Shown piece by piece: positions 15,669 through 25,510 of a stretch of DNA of 32,519 nt. The DNA is taken from positions 1 to 32,519 of the forward strand of contig WMKK01000011.1 in the NCBI GenBank assembly GCA_012295225.1, read 5' to 3'. The DNA is from Ostreococcus mediterraneus. Taxonomy: Eukaryota; Chlorophyta; Mamiellophyceae; Mamiellales; Bathycoccaceae. Every line of letters starts with the position of its first letter. The first letter of the stretch is position 1. The notes beneath the pieces are model-generated. The model worked only from the letters and a program-made list of their open reading frames with translations, ran no database searches and had not been told where the DNA came from. A program made the translations under genes and the position numbers.

Positions 15669-17060
15669 TCACGACCAAGAAGGCGCGCTACACGTGTACT
15701 CCCAACCTGGCCCAGAATACCGCATGCAATGAAGCCAAATCGCTTCAAGATCGATCGCCACATCGCCAGCATGCACTATTCTCGGGCAATGTTGGCATAT
15801 TTCAGTGCTCGTTTCGCGACTTTTTCGAGGCGCGTCGTAGTCTATCGCGAGCGATTCATCCCGCGCGAGCTTTCCCGATTTGTCTAAAACACTCACATCG
15901 CAGACGTACTGAATACGACGCGCGAGTTCAATTTTGACCAATGACCCACCATAAGTCACGTCATTCGCTATTGGATAACCAAGCATCGCGAGATGGGCGC
16001 GTATCTGATGCTGCCTTCCAGTGAGTGGCTCACACTTCACGATTGAAGTTCCATCGTCCAAGTTTTTCATCCAAGTAAACTTTGTCGATGCATCTTTGAA
16101 CGATTTTATCAATCGATCATCAAAGGGCTCCTTGGTTTCTTTACCATGCCAAATTGCCACTCGATGTTTTGCGTCAAAGCCAAGTGGAGCGTCATTCGAA
16201 ACCGCGGTGGCGTCACCTTTATTAAATATCCCACTCACTCTCGCTACGTATTCTTTACGCATTTCGCGTGCTTCCATCTTCAAACGCATAGCATTCGCCG
16301 ATTGCGAAGACCGCGCGAGAATAAGTAATCCTGAGACGTTCTTATCGAGTCTATGGATTGGGTACAACCGCCCCAAATCGCTACGCGTCGCCGCCAAAAG
16401 CGCGAGCACGGTGTTCTTTCTATATTGACCCGTAGGGTGCACGGGTATTGTCGCTGGTTTGCTCACCGACACCACGTCGTCACTCACATCTAGCACTTCG
16501 ATATCACCCGCTAAAACCGGCGGTTCGTGCCTATGCAAAAAATGTCGCACTCGATTTCCACTTTGTAAAATTGGTCCGTCTTCGTGCGTCTCGCTCGGCG
16601 TACTAGACGCTGCTTTCTTCCCACTCAAGACGCGTGCGTTCGCCTCAAGCCGCAACGCCCCGCGTGCATGCGCTTGTCGGTAATATTCTAACGGTCGCAT
16701 CGTGAACTCTCTGGCAAATAACGCGCACAAGCGATGTCCCGTCCACCGCGCTTTCACGCCGCAAATAAAGTCAAAGTCATACGGCACCGCAAACCTCACG
16801 CCCACCTCGGTGTCGATGACGTAGTCGCGCTCAATCGACGGCGGCGTGACGAACACATCATTCGCCGCGGCTATTCGATCAAACTCGTTCTCCTGTCGTC
16901 GGCGTTGCAGCGGCGGCGCATTCGTCACACCCTCTGCATCACCATTCGCCGCCGCACCACCACTCGTGACGACGGGTTCAACGTCGTGACGCTCGCCGTC
17001 GCCACCGAGCGCGCCTACGCCTGTTATCGACGACGACGTCGGCGGCGTTTTCCGTTTCAT
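15669..17060 (-). CDS. RluA-family RNA pseudouridine synthase (RPUSD2/plant PUS7-like)
   Basis: 463 aa from the ATG at 17060, chosen because upstream starts would overlap the 3' end of the F-box gene. The catalytic motif is RLYPIHRLDKNVSGLLIL with Asp239. Supporting motifs are DVVSVSKPATIPVHPTGQY (~195-213) and LTGRQHQIRAHLAMLGYPI (~346-364). An N-terminal S4-like region (MRPLEYYRQAHARGALRL) and a C-terminal C-x2-C...H-C motif (Cys422, Cys425, His444, Cys445) with GPGWEYTC are as in eukaryotic Rib2/Pus8, RPUSD2 and plant PUS7. These enzymes convert uridine to pseudouridine in tRNA, classically at position 32 for Rib2. No clear organelle presequence is seen, so nucleus or cytosol is inferred. 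Same strand as the next two genes, 116 bp from the F-box stop. Confidence 0.9.
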   Translation of the reverse strand: MKRKTPPTSSSITGVGALGGDGERHDVEPVVTSGGAAANGDAEGVTNAPPLQRRRQENEFDRIAAANDVFVTPPSIERDYVIDTEVGVRFAVPYDFDFICGVKARWTGHRLCALFAREFTMRPLEYYRQAHARGALRLEANARVLSGKKAASSTPSETHEDGPILQSGNRVRHFLHRHEPPVLAGDIEVLDVSDDVVSVSKPATIPVHPTGQYRKNTVLALLAATRSDLGRLYPIHRLDKNVSGLLILARSSQSANAMRLKMEAREMRKEYVARVSGIFNKGDATAVSNDAPLGFDAKHRVAIWHGKETKEPFDDRLIKSFKDASTKFTWMKNLDDGTSIVKCEPLTGRQHQIRAHLAMLGYPIANDVTYGGSLVKIELARRIQYVCDVSVLDKSGKLARDESLAIDYDAPRKSRETSTEICQHCPRIVHAGDVAIDLEAIWLHCMRYSGPGWEYTCSAPSWS

Positions 17061-17176
17061 GGAATCGTGCGAGTAATTATCGCGCGCGCGAGGATGACGT
17101 GCGCTTGTTTGTGAGTCTGAGGTTGTTACAAAGTTTCTACGTTTTTGTGCCACGAGTGCGACGCGGTCGCACGCGT

Positions 17177-20100
17177 TTACGCGGCGGGAAACATGTCGCC
17201 CGGGGACCAGATGGCATATGATCCTTCGCACACATATTCGAACGGAGTGCTCATGTAATTCAAATAATAAGGCAAGCAGTTGACATCCTCCGTTTGCTGC
17301 AACGGCGGCAACTTGCCTTGTTCGCTCTTGGCTTTCATGTCTTCTAAATTCACTTGAGGAAAGTTCTGAATGACGACGTAGTCGTTTCTTTCACCCGAAG
17401 TTGATGTACCTGGCATGCTGAGTGAGAACACCACCGCTGTTTCGTCCGGACTCCACAAGTTATGGCCTTGTGGGAACTGTTCCATCTTTTCCACGCCATG
17501 CGTGGCAAAAGTTTCAGACGGAATGAAACGCCCCCCAAACGATAAGCAGCCGTGCGTTTTGATTTCACTCGGAGGTAGATAAACTGGAGCATTAGGATCT
17601 AAAACTTCCTTGGCTGGGTCCCAGCACACCCACTGATGTACGGTGTAATAATCACCAGCTTGAGATGGAAATTCGTGCGCTAAATGCGTCGCTAGTAACA
17701 CCAAAAGCCGTTTACCGCTCGGGCTCCATTGCAAGGCGGCGATTGTGTACGCCACGACGCGATTTGTCACGGAAAGGACTGCGATGCGCCGTGAACCGTT
17801 GAATGCGGGATAGTTGCGCATGTTCTGCTCATCATGTTTCTTGTTCCATTCGTTTTCACCCGTTATCGTCGAGCTCCCCATCAACATATCGAAATCAAGC
17901 ACCTTGTGCTCTAGACCCATCGTCGGTGCAGAGACGCTATCGCCGTTGTCGTCGAGCTTCCAGTTGACAACGCGCGCGAAGACACCTTCGTCGAGGCTCC
18001 ATGCTACGAGACGTCCACCCGGTGCTCCAGCGAACAAGAAGGGAATCTCAAGATCTGGATCTTGATACGTGGTGTGCGGCGTAATTTCGGTAACCATGCA
18101 CTCCTTCAACGCTTCGAAAATCTTTTCGTTTTCATATCCCAGGAACGGGTAGACGTGTCCGCGGGCTATTGTTTCATCAGAAGGTGCAGGTGCCATGATG
18201 AGAAATGCAGAAAACGGCGTGTAGAACTCTGGAATAGATGAAGGAATAAGCCAGAATCCTCGACTGACTCGGTCACCGGGTACGGGTGGTACCCATTGAA
18301 TCATTTTTGCGAGCTGGTTCGAGTACACGCGACTGAGTGGTTGCTTTGGCATTTCGTGCACCTTGATGTCTGTCAACTTGCGGAAGTTTGGAATGTTACT
18401 CCACCACGAGCTTTGTCGTCTGCATGTGGTATCGCTATTTTCACTACCAGTTCCAGAACGCTTGCGCTTGACTTGTATCGACGGTGTTTGAGGTTCGCTC
18501 AGTTTGTGCAGCCCAGTAATCTTACTCATCATGGCGCTCTGCAACAACGACTGTCCGATGACAAACGGTTTTTGCCACCAGCGCGAAGGCCGACGAGAAG
18601 CAACTTCATTGAAATCTCTGCCGCCCGTGCTCTCACTCATGTCGTCTCTAAACACGTCCATTATTTGTGGCGTCGCCGGAGCCGCTTCTACCACCGCTTC
18701 TACCACCTCGATATGCTGTTGCGGCGCCTCGATCTGAGGCGCCACTGGCGCCGCTGGTGCCGGACGCTGACGTCTCGGTCGCGGATTATCAATGCGGTCT
18801 TGCATCAGGGAGATTCGAGTTTCTCCGTCTTCAGAGATACTCATGTTGGAGTCTAAATCATCGAATTCATCAACCTCTGGCCAATATTCTGACAAAGGCT
18901 GCGCGGGCGTCTCGTTCAAATTCAGCATGAACATTTCTTGAGTCCCGTCGAGCACCAAGGCATGGGTGTCGCTATTCGGACTGTTTGCAAACAACAGTTC
19001 CTCGCCACCACTCACGTACTTTGTAATAAACTCAGATGGAGGGGGTACTGGTGATTTGTCGCCATTACTCGGTCCATAGAGAGAGGTCAACGACGTCGCG
19101 CAGTCTAACGAAAACAGCGCCGTTTCCATTCTATCGCGGTGTAAAAAATTAATCTTCGTGCCGCACGGCGCAAAAATCATATGCGAGCACTGCACTCCAG
19201 GAGGTAACGCTAGAATATTCTTCAACGGCGGACCAGAATATCTTCCCCCTTTGCTAGGATCGTATGGATAGGGACCGTCGTCGCCTCGCTGTGCCGTCGT
19301 CGAAGGCGTTCCTCCTCGACGCTTTGAAAACGTCTTCAGCAGCTGGTTTGGAGCACACAACAGAACTTTGTTGAAACATTTGCTCGCCTCTGGTCCTTCA
19401 ATACTAATTGCCACTGCAAGTAACTCGCCTTTGGGCGCCCAAGCGAGCGTGCGCGGAACAAATCTGTTTATCCCTACGTCGTGAATCTTGCATACGATGC
19501 CCGCCTTGGCCACCGGATCACACGTAAACAACTGATCGCGATCGAGCACTGCAAGTCGTCCTTTGTGTCGCGCAAACTGTCGCTCAGATTTATCTTCATC
19601 TATCGCACTCGTAGACGGCTCCAGCGGTGCATTCAAGACTTTTTCGTTGGCTTCCTCGACTCCGCCGCGACCACCTGTCGTCGCCGCAGTCTCCTTCGCG
19701 CGCTGGTGCAACGCACTAAACTCCAACGTTCCCGCCCTAGCGCATCGCTTCAACGTATGCAACCGCCACACATACAATTCCTTCCACGTAAAATTCGTAA
19801 ACTTGTTGGGTTTCTGCACTAAATCTCGTCGCACGAGCTGCGCGCTTTCCAAGTCGCACGTCGCGCGGTACCACAACGAGTTCTCCTCATCCTTCTTTTC
19901 GTCGCCGGTCGAGCGAATCAATCGCTCAAATTCCTTGCATGCGCACGACGCCATGGCTAAATGCACCCCATCGAGTCTGCGCAAGATATCCATCACTAAA
20001 TCCACGGGAAGCGTTGAAAAGTATCCAAGTTCCACGGCGTCGGCATCGTCGTCTTCATTCGCTGTCGTCGCCGTCGTCGTTCCGCGGTTGCCAGTGCGAC

Positions 20101-20230
20101 TGCGATCGCGTCGTCGTCGTTTCATGGCGACGTCGTCTTCGTCGTCGTCGTTGCCGCCGTCGTCTGACGCATCGGCGTCGAACATGTCGTCGACCGTCGT
20201 CGAAGTGAGTACGTCGGAACTCCTGGTCAT
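17177..20230 (-). CDS. Large F-box protein with predicted beta-propeller region
   Basis: 1017 aa from the ATG at 20230; the frame is open to 20305 but begins there with TTG. Residues 1-65 are acidic then basic (AMKRRRRDRSR, a possible nuclear signal). An F-box lies at ~72-120 (FSTLPVDLVMDILRRLDGV, then CACKEFERLI, SLWYRATC and WKELYVWRL), so it should bind SKP1 in an SCF ubiquitin ligase. Later segments look like beta-propeller blades: TLAWAPKGELLAVAISI, CSHMIFAPCGTKINFLHRD, ALQWSPSGKRLLVLLATH and LWSPDETAVVFSLSMPG, separated by disordered Pro/Ser/Arg-rich linkers (~480-640). The propeller would be the substrate receptor. I do not recognise a named orthologue; it may be restricted to this algal group. 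It is 84 bp downstream of the exportin-T stop. Confidence 0.75.
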   Translation of the reverse strand: MTRSSDVLTSTTVDDMFDADASDDGGNDDDEDDVAMKRRRRDRSRTGNRGTTTATTANEDDDADAVELGYFSTLPVDLVMDILRRLDGVHLAMASCACKEFERLIRSTGDEKKDEENSLWYRATCDLESAQLVRRDLVQKPNKFTNFTWKELYVWRLHTLKRCARAGTLEFSALHQRAKETAATTGGRGGVEEANEKVLNAPLEPSTSAIDEDKSERQFARHKGRLAVLDRDQLFTCDPVAKAGIVCKIHDVGINRFVPRTLAWAPKGELLAVAISIEGPEASKCFNKVLLCAPNQLLKTFSKRRGGTPSTTAQRGDDGPYPYDPSKGGRYSGPPLKNILALPPGVQCSHMIFAPCGTKINFLHRDRMETALFSLDCATSLTSLYGPSNGDKSPVPPPSEFITKYVSGGEELLFANSPNSDTHALVLDGTQEMFMLNLNETPAQPLSEYWPEVDEFDDLDSNMSISEDGETRISLMQDRIDNPRPRRQRPAPAAPVAPQIEAPQQHIEVVEAVVEAAPATPQIMDVFRDDMSESTGGRDFNEVASRRPSRWWQKPFVIGQSLLQSAMMSKITGLHKLSEPQTPSIQVKRKRSGTGSENSDTTCRRQSSWWSNIPNFRKLTDIKVHEMPKQPLSRVYSNQLAKMIQWVPPVPGDRVSRGFWLIPSSIPEFYTPFSAFLIMAPAPSDETIARGHVYPFLGYENEKIFEALKECMVTEITPHTTYQDPDLEIPFLFAGAPGGRLVAWSLDEGVFARVVNWKLDDNGDSVSAPTMGLEHKVLDFDMLMGSSTITGENEWNKKHDEQNMRNYPAFNGSRRIAVLSVTNRVVAYTIAALQWSPSGKRLLVLLATHLAHEFPSQAGDYYTVHQWVCWDPAKEVLDPNAPVYLPPSEIKTHGCLSFGGRFIPSETFATHGVEKMEQFPQGHNLWSPDETAVVFSLSMPGTSTSGERNDYVVIQNFPQVNLEDMKAKSEQGKLPPLQQTEDVNCLPYYLNYMSTPFEYVCEGSYAIWSPGDMFPAA

Positions 20231-20314
20231 CGTTTTCGGAAGTTTATATCCATTGACGCGAATATGCGTTGGTGGACGTAAATGAACGGTACAGTATTTA
20301 CACAAGTATCTACA

Positions 20315-23300
20315 CTACATGCCTCGCCTGGCTATTTTAGGCGCGAATCCGTGCACGGGGCCTTTATTTGCGATTTCCTCGCGCACGGCGTCAATCAACG
20401 CCCGCATGGGCTTTGAGCTGGATTGGGATTTGGCGAGCGTGCACACTCGAGCGTATTCGGCGGCGACAGCGGCGACGTGTTCTGGGGAGCTTCGAGGGAG
20501 TATGGCGGGAAGAACCACGCGTGCGATGACACGCTCGATGTGTTCACGCTGGCGAGCGAATGCCAGGGATAAAATCGCGGTGGATTCGTTGAGAACAGTG
20601 ACGGAGACGGCGTCCGCGAGATTCAAGTCGCCGCGGAGCGGCGGGACAATGCAGCACTCGGCGCACACGCGCTCGATGACAAATTGCGTGAATCCTGGAA
20701 CGATGTCTTGTTGCGGTCCACGCACTAGAGCTGTCGTGTCCGTTCGCGGCGCCTCGGGCGAGCTGTCCGCGGTCCAAGCCTCGACGAAAGACTTCAAAGA
20801 CTGTAGAGCCACCTTTCGAACGCTCACCATGGAGTGCGACGTCGCGGCGTCCATCAAACGATTAATCATAGACTCTCGAAGTTCCGTCGATGCTTGTAGA
20901 TTGTCTCCCGCAAAAACGAGCGTGAGCAAGCCGTTTGATCCGAGCGCGGACGTCGTGGTGAGCCACGTGCGCTCCAGATCACTCGCTTCGCGTACGGATT
21001 CAGTGTTGAGCGCAATTTCGCCCTTCGCTGTAGCGGACGCTTGGGCATACTCTCGCGCGACAGTGCTGAACACTTGCGAAGTCAAGCTAGGAAGAATATC
21101 AACCACGAACGGCGCGAGCATCGTCTTGTACGTCGCCAAGAGCTGATTGAACAAAACTAAAGTCTCACGGAGCTCCACCGCGCCGGCGTTGCGGCGCAGT
21201 TTGTCAACGACTGGCGCCAAGTACGGCGTCACCGATGAGCCGAGAAGCTCAATCATTCTGTGCAAAAACGCCGTCACACGGTTGCGAACGCTCGAATTCC
21301 TCGGCCACACGTCGAGGCATTTCAACGTCATTTCGAGGCAAGATCGAAAAATTTCCCCCGTACCAGGCCGCGTGGCAACGCACGTCCGCTCAGAAAATCC
21401 TTTGGAGATGTTCCCTATAGCCACTATAGCGCGCGTCGCAAGCTGAACGTTGTTGTCATCTGCTCTCCCTGCAACTGCTTGCTCTATCTGTTCGCACAGC
21501 ATTCGCGCAACTTGCTTGAGGTACTCAATCTGCGTCGCTTTGTCGACGTCGTCGGCGCCTAGAATCATGCCCACGGCTTCAAACAGATACAATCTGTCAT
21601 CGTTCCCAACCTCCGCCATCGCCCTACTTTGAATCCCAACGATGGTGACTGACGCCACATTTGCCTGAGACGCGCCTATGTCTCTCGCGGCATCGGTGAG
21701 TGGCACGCTAAGGGCTGATAAAATCGGTCCCGTTTGGTCGCTTAGCTTGCATCGCAACGGACGCGTAAAGCGCGAAAGCAAGTAGCACGCTCTAGAGCGC
21801 ACTGACGGATCAATATGACGCACTCCACGCTCATCTAAGAACGCTCCAAGAGCAATACCCAACCCCACATCGTCGCGCTCGAGTACGACGTGATATCGCA
21901 CGCAAGTCTCTAAGAACACTGGCGCAACTATTCTGTGGCGCATCACGCCGCCGACGTTTGGTCCCCACTGTCGGATGAGCGAAATCGCGAGCTGACCGAG
22001 AGGGGTGTCGGTGACTGCACCGGTGCCATTCGTAGCCTTGACTAATTCGGCGCTCGACATGGGCTTGACAGCGGCGTCATCCGCGCCTTCGCCCAGACTA
22101 TACACCGCCGATACCGCCGCTTCGACGTTTTGCCATCGAACGTTGCCTCCGTTGCCCTCGCTCGGAATCGCCGTTCGCAACACTTGCCACACCACGTCAC
22201 GGGCTAACTGCGGCGCGAGCCGCGCTATATTTCTAAATTGTACATTCAATTCTGCGCGGAGGTTAAACACATCCTCGGCGAGTTCTGCGGCGAGGGCATT
22301 TGAGCCGTCGTTCCAGTCCAAATCGTCCACGTCGTCGTCGCTCGGAAACGCTCCTCGCGCAATCAAAGCCTGGAACGCCCCCATCAGCGCTGGTTGCGCC
22401 GTCAGCATCAATGCCGGTTGCGACTTGACGTAGCTAATATACGACGTCAAGAATGGCAGTGTAGCGAGCACGGCACGTTCATGCTTGGAGTTGATACTCG
22501 CCAAAATCACCGGCGTCACTGTGTGCAACAACCCGCTTGCCTGTGACGATAAATCGGCACCTAAAGCGGTAATGTTTTCCATTTTATTCGCATTCAAGAG
22601 CTCTGTGCCGATGGATGCAGCGAGATATGTTACTTGTGTCACAAATTCTTCCTCAAAATCATCCGGTCTCGCGGAACAAATCGTCTGCAACGCGGCGCAA
22701 ATGTCTACGGCGTTCATGTTGATAATCATCTTCACCTTTACTCCTGTATCCATGCCTTTCGTGAACACGGCGTGAAGATATGCCGCCGCCGCCGCGCGCA
22801 AATCCTCATTCGCGCATCCCGTGGAGTCGCTCAACATCAAGCATTCTTTCGCGCACGACACGTACGCTTCGCTCGCGACTATGCTCACGTCCACCCAATC
22901 GACATACCGTCTCGCCGCGGTGAACACTCGCGCGGCTAGAGCCGAATCACTTTGCGCAAAGTGGGTCAAGCACTGATGCCACGCATCAAACACGAGTTGT
23001 AAACTCCCATCCGCGCGCATCGCCTCTTTGATTCGCATAGAATGTGCGAGTTCGCCTCTGCTCGTGCGTCCCGCCTCTGTCGTCGCCACGACTTCCTCGT
23101 CGATGGCTTCTAAAACTCGCGTAAACATATCCACCCCGGGCGCGCCCAAGTTTAAGAGATTCACCAAGTCACTAAAAAACGACGGCCATCGCGCCGGATA
23201 CTCGAGCGCCAAGGTTTGTGCGGTAACTTGCGCGAGCTTATTCTTCACGAATGCGGCATTCGCGTCGCCCGTGGTCACCGCCTCAGACACATACGCCCCT

Positions 23301-23738
23301 ATCGCCGTTCTCAGCATCACCGCGTCGTCATCACTCAGCACATCTTGCCCTCGCTCACCTCTCAACATCCCTCCGCACAAATCCCCGAGCGTTTGCAAAC
23401 ACCAAAACTTTGTCTCCGCTCGTCCAGACGCGCCGTACAACCGAACGCACGCGCGCCAAAACCCATTTCGAGCCTACGCGCGCGCGCACACATCACACCC
23501 CACACGTCAGTCACACACACATCATCATCATCGTCGTCCATCATCATCGTCGTCATCATCATCCGTACACCAATCACGCCCATCGTCGCACCTTGTACGC
23601 ATCCAACCGCGCCGTCGCCCCCTCCGTCGTCGACGCATCGCTCGACGTAAACGCGCGCGCGATGACCGCGTCGAGTTCACATTCATCCACGTCCCCGTCC
23701 CCGTCGTCGTCGTCGTCCCCACCGTCATCGCGCGCCAT
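20315..23738 (-). CDS. PSD: Exportin-T (tRNA export receptor, PAUSED/LOS1 type), two exons
   Basis: Proposed model: exon 1 23738-23592, intron 23591-23474, exon 2 23473-20315, giving 1101 aa. Exon 2 has no ATG near its 5' end, yet its first codons (FWRACVRLY, ETKFWCLQTLGDL) already match the exportin-T N-terminus, so an upstream exon is required. Exon 1 encodes MARDDGGDDDDDGDGD and then ELDAVIARAFTSSDAST...RLDAYK, the start of the importin-beta-like HEAT fold. The Ran-binding region follows: FVKNKLAQVTAQTLALEYPARWPSFF and DMFTRVLEAIDEEVV. The rest is HEAT-repeat helix pairs to the C-terminus. The protein carries mature tRNAs out of the nucleus with RanGTP. Length is somewhat above plant PAUSED (~990 aa). 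The acidic N-terminal run is an addition. Confidence 0.88.
23474..23591 (-). other. Predicted intron of the exportin-T gene
   Basis: On the minus strand: donor AAG|GTGCGACG at 23591, branch-like CTGAC at 23510-23506, acceptor GCGTAG|GCT ending at 23474. Length is 118 nt, phase 0. The interior is GATGAT and GTGTGT/GCGCGC simple sequence. Joining the exons turns LDAYK|ARNGFWRAC into a continuous exportin-T N-terminus. Confidence 0.78.
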
Positions 23739-23820
23739 GGTCGCCTCCACCGCGTCGCGCACTCCCCGCGCGCGCGTCGCCGTCGTCCCGCGCCACGACG
23801 CCAGACACGACACCGCGGTC

Positions 23821-23955
23821 GATCACTCGATCGATCACTCGATCGATCACTCGATCGATCGGTCACTCGATCACTCGATCGATCACTCGATCGATCACTC
23901 GATCGATCGGTCACTCGATCACTCGATCGATCACTCGATCGATCACTCGATCGAT
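23821..23955. repeat. 48-bp higher-order tandem repeat of CACTCGATCGAT units
   Basis: The 135-bp block is 2.8 copies of a 48-bp unit beginning GGTCACTCGATCACTCGATC, itself built from 12-bp CACTCGATCGAT units with one 8-bp-shortened junction (GGTCACTCGATCACTC). The copies I compared base by base are identical (40, 48 and 47 bases), so the array is recent or actively homogenised. It is rich in the palindromes TCGATCGA and GATC. Confidence 0.92.
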
Positions 23956-24065
23956 GCCACGCGACCGCGCGTCGCGGCGCCCCGACGCCTCCATCGCGCG
24001 TCGTCGTGACGTACGACGTATACGTATACCTCGTGGATGAATACCCGTACTATAGCTATAGATAT

Positions 24066-24093
24066 ACTATTATCTATCTATCTATATATATAT
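24066..24093. repeat. (TATC)n/(TA)n microsatellite
   Basis: ACTATTATCTATCTATC followed by TATATATATATA-type sequence. It is an AT-rich island in an otherwise GC-rich region between divergent genes. Confidence 0.8.
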
Positions 24094-24320
24094 GACGCGT
24101 GTGCCTACCACCGGTAGGTAGTACACGCTGTATACTGTGTACTATATACGCGTGTTCTCGGACATTCGGCATCAAAGCCCGCACACCGTCCTCGCCCTCA
24201 TCCTCGTCGTCGTCGTCGTCGTCGCGGTCCAGCCTCACCCAGTGGCGCCCGACGACACACGACGACGACGACGGAGGACGACGACGACGGAGTGCGACGA
24301 CGACGACGGTACGTGCGAGC

Positions 24321-24353
24321 GACGCGTACACGACGCGTACACGACGCGTACAC
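24321..24353. repeat. Three tandem copies of an 11-bp unit
   Basis: GACGCGTACAC is repeated three times without error and runs directly into GAC/GGA triplet repeats (24354-24405). An 11-bp period is close to one helical turn. It lies about 260 bp upstream of the PRA1 start. Confidence 0.9.
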
Positions 24354-24609
24354 GACGGAGGACGACGACGGACGACGACGGAGGACGACGGACGACGGAC
24401 GACGCGTCATCGCATCGCATCGCATCTCATTCCCCTCTGTCGGAACGCCAACGTTGGGTGATGACGACGGTCGGTGAACGCGACGGCTGTAGCGAGATGG
24501 GGCGCGTACGAGCGTACGCGTACGCGACTGACGATGAATGAAACGCACGTGATGTACGCGTGGTGTATGCGTGTGCGCGTGCGTAGGCGTAGACCAGATT
24601 GACGACACA

Positions 24610-25194
24610 ATGACGGATGCGGCGACGACGACGACGACGACGACCGGGGCGCTCGGCGCGCTCAGTCGCGTGAAGGAGAGCGCGCAACACGTGCTCGGAC
24701 AACAAAGGCCGATGAGCGAGATCTTGGATGTGAGTACGTATGCCAGACCGTTATCGTTTGGTGATGCGACGTCACGCATGCAGAAAAACTTGAATTATTT
24801 CCGAATCAATTACTTGGTTTTTATGATGTGCGTGTTGACGACGTTTATTCTGTTCAATCCGTCATCCATGGTTGTGTTTGGTGGCGTGAGCGCGGCGTGG
24901 GCGTACGTGTTTTCTGTGCGTCAAGAACCGTTGAAGCTTGGAGATAGAGAATTGAGTCATCGTGAAACTATAATGGGCATGAGTGCGTTGAGCGCGTTTG
25001 TGATTTTCATGCTCACGAGCGCCGGAACGGTGTTGTTTAGCGGTATGGGCGTGGCGCTGTTGGCCATTGGCGCTCACAGCGCCGCTCGCGTCCCTGATGA
25101 TTTGTTCATCGAAGACGCTAACGATAACAAGGGGTTCTTCTCCTTTTTAGAGCCACCGGCGAGAAATGGGCACGTATCGAGTGGTACGGTGTAA
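24610..25194 (+). CDS. PRA1: PRA1 family protein (prenylated Rab acceptor)
   Basis: 194 aa from the ATG at 24610. PRA1 proteins are small four-helix membrane proteins of the ER/Golgi/endosome that interact with prenylated Rab GTPases in vesicle traffic. Family motif RMQKNLNYFRINYL is at ~57-70. Hydrophobic pairs at ~67-83 and ~85-101, a short polar loop (SVRQEPLKLGDRELSHRE), then ~122-138 and ~141-157 match the usual topology. The cytosolic tail ends in DDLFIEDANDNKGFFSFL and a polar end. The N-terminus has a poly-Thr run (codons ACG) that is probably repeat-derived. It lies head-to-tail with the CBSX gene. A functional link to the Rab GGTase beta gene in this window exists by pathway, not by position. 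Confidence 0.92.
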   Translation: MTDAATTTTTTTGALGALSRVKESAQHVLGQQRPMSEILDVSTYARPLSFGDATSRMQKNLNYFRINYLVFMMCVLTTFILFNPSSMVVFGGVSAAWAYVFSVRQEPLKLGDRELSHRETIMGMSALSAFVIFMLTSAGTVLFSGMGVALLAIGAHSAARVPDDLFIEDANDNKGFFSFLEPPARNGHVSSGTV

Positions 25195-25510
25195 ATGAAA
25201 CACTGCGCCCGGGACGCGCCCGCGACGCTTTCGCTTTTTTGCACAACTCGCGCATCACAACACGAGCGCACCGCGATGCGCCTCGCGCGCGCGCGCGTGT
25301 GCTCGTATGTTTCCACGTGTGTAATAATTCCACCTCTCCGTTTCATAGTAACTCCTACACGCACGCACGCGCGAGGTTAACGACGTGGCGCCCGACGCGA
25401 CGCGTCCCCATCCCACGCGCCTGGGGCTCCACGTCGTCACTCAACCGCACGGCACACTCGAGTCGCCGATCGCGGAGTGCGAGCGCACGCGCGAGAACTC
25501 ACATTTAGAC
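25195..25510. other. Intergenic region between PRA1 and CBSX
   Basis: 316 bases holding the PRA1 3' end and the CBSX 5' region. A (CG)7 tract with adjoining TGTG at 25284-25299 is an alternating purine-pyrimidine stretch that could adopt Z-DNA. No gene or clear TATA box is seen. Confidence 0.5.

Larger units (their letters stand above)
23739..24609. other. Divergent non-coding region, tandem-repeat rich
   Basis: About 870 bases between the exportin-T and PRA1 starts. It holds a perfect 48-bp higher-order repeat (23821-23955), AT-rich TATC/TA repeats at about 24066-24093, three copies of an 11-bp unit (24321-24353), and GAC/GGA triplet repeats (24354-24405). Open frames across it translate to low-complexity Asp/Arg/Ser repeats in every phase. 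I see no supported gene, tRNA or structured RNA. TATATATATA near 24084-24093 is too far from PRA1 to call a TATA box. Confidence 0.6.

Noticed and set aside
23528-24009. Open frames with DRSLDRS / SSDRSSDR repeats over the 48-bp array
   Set aside because: The unit length is a multiple of three, so several frames stay open on both strands; the translations are pure repeat and unsupported.
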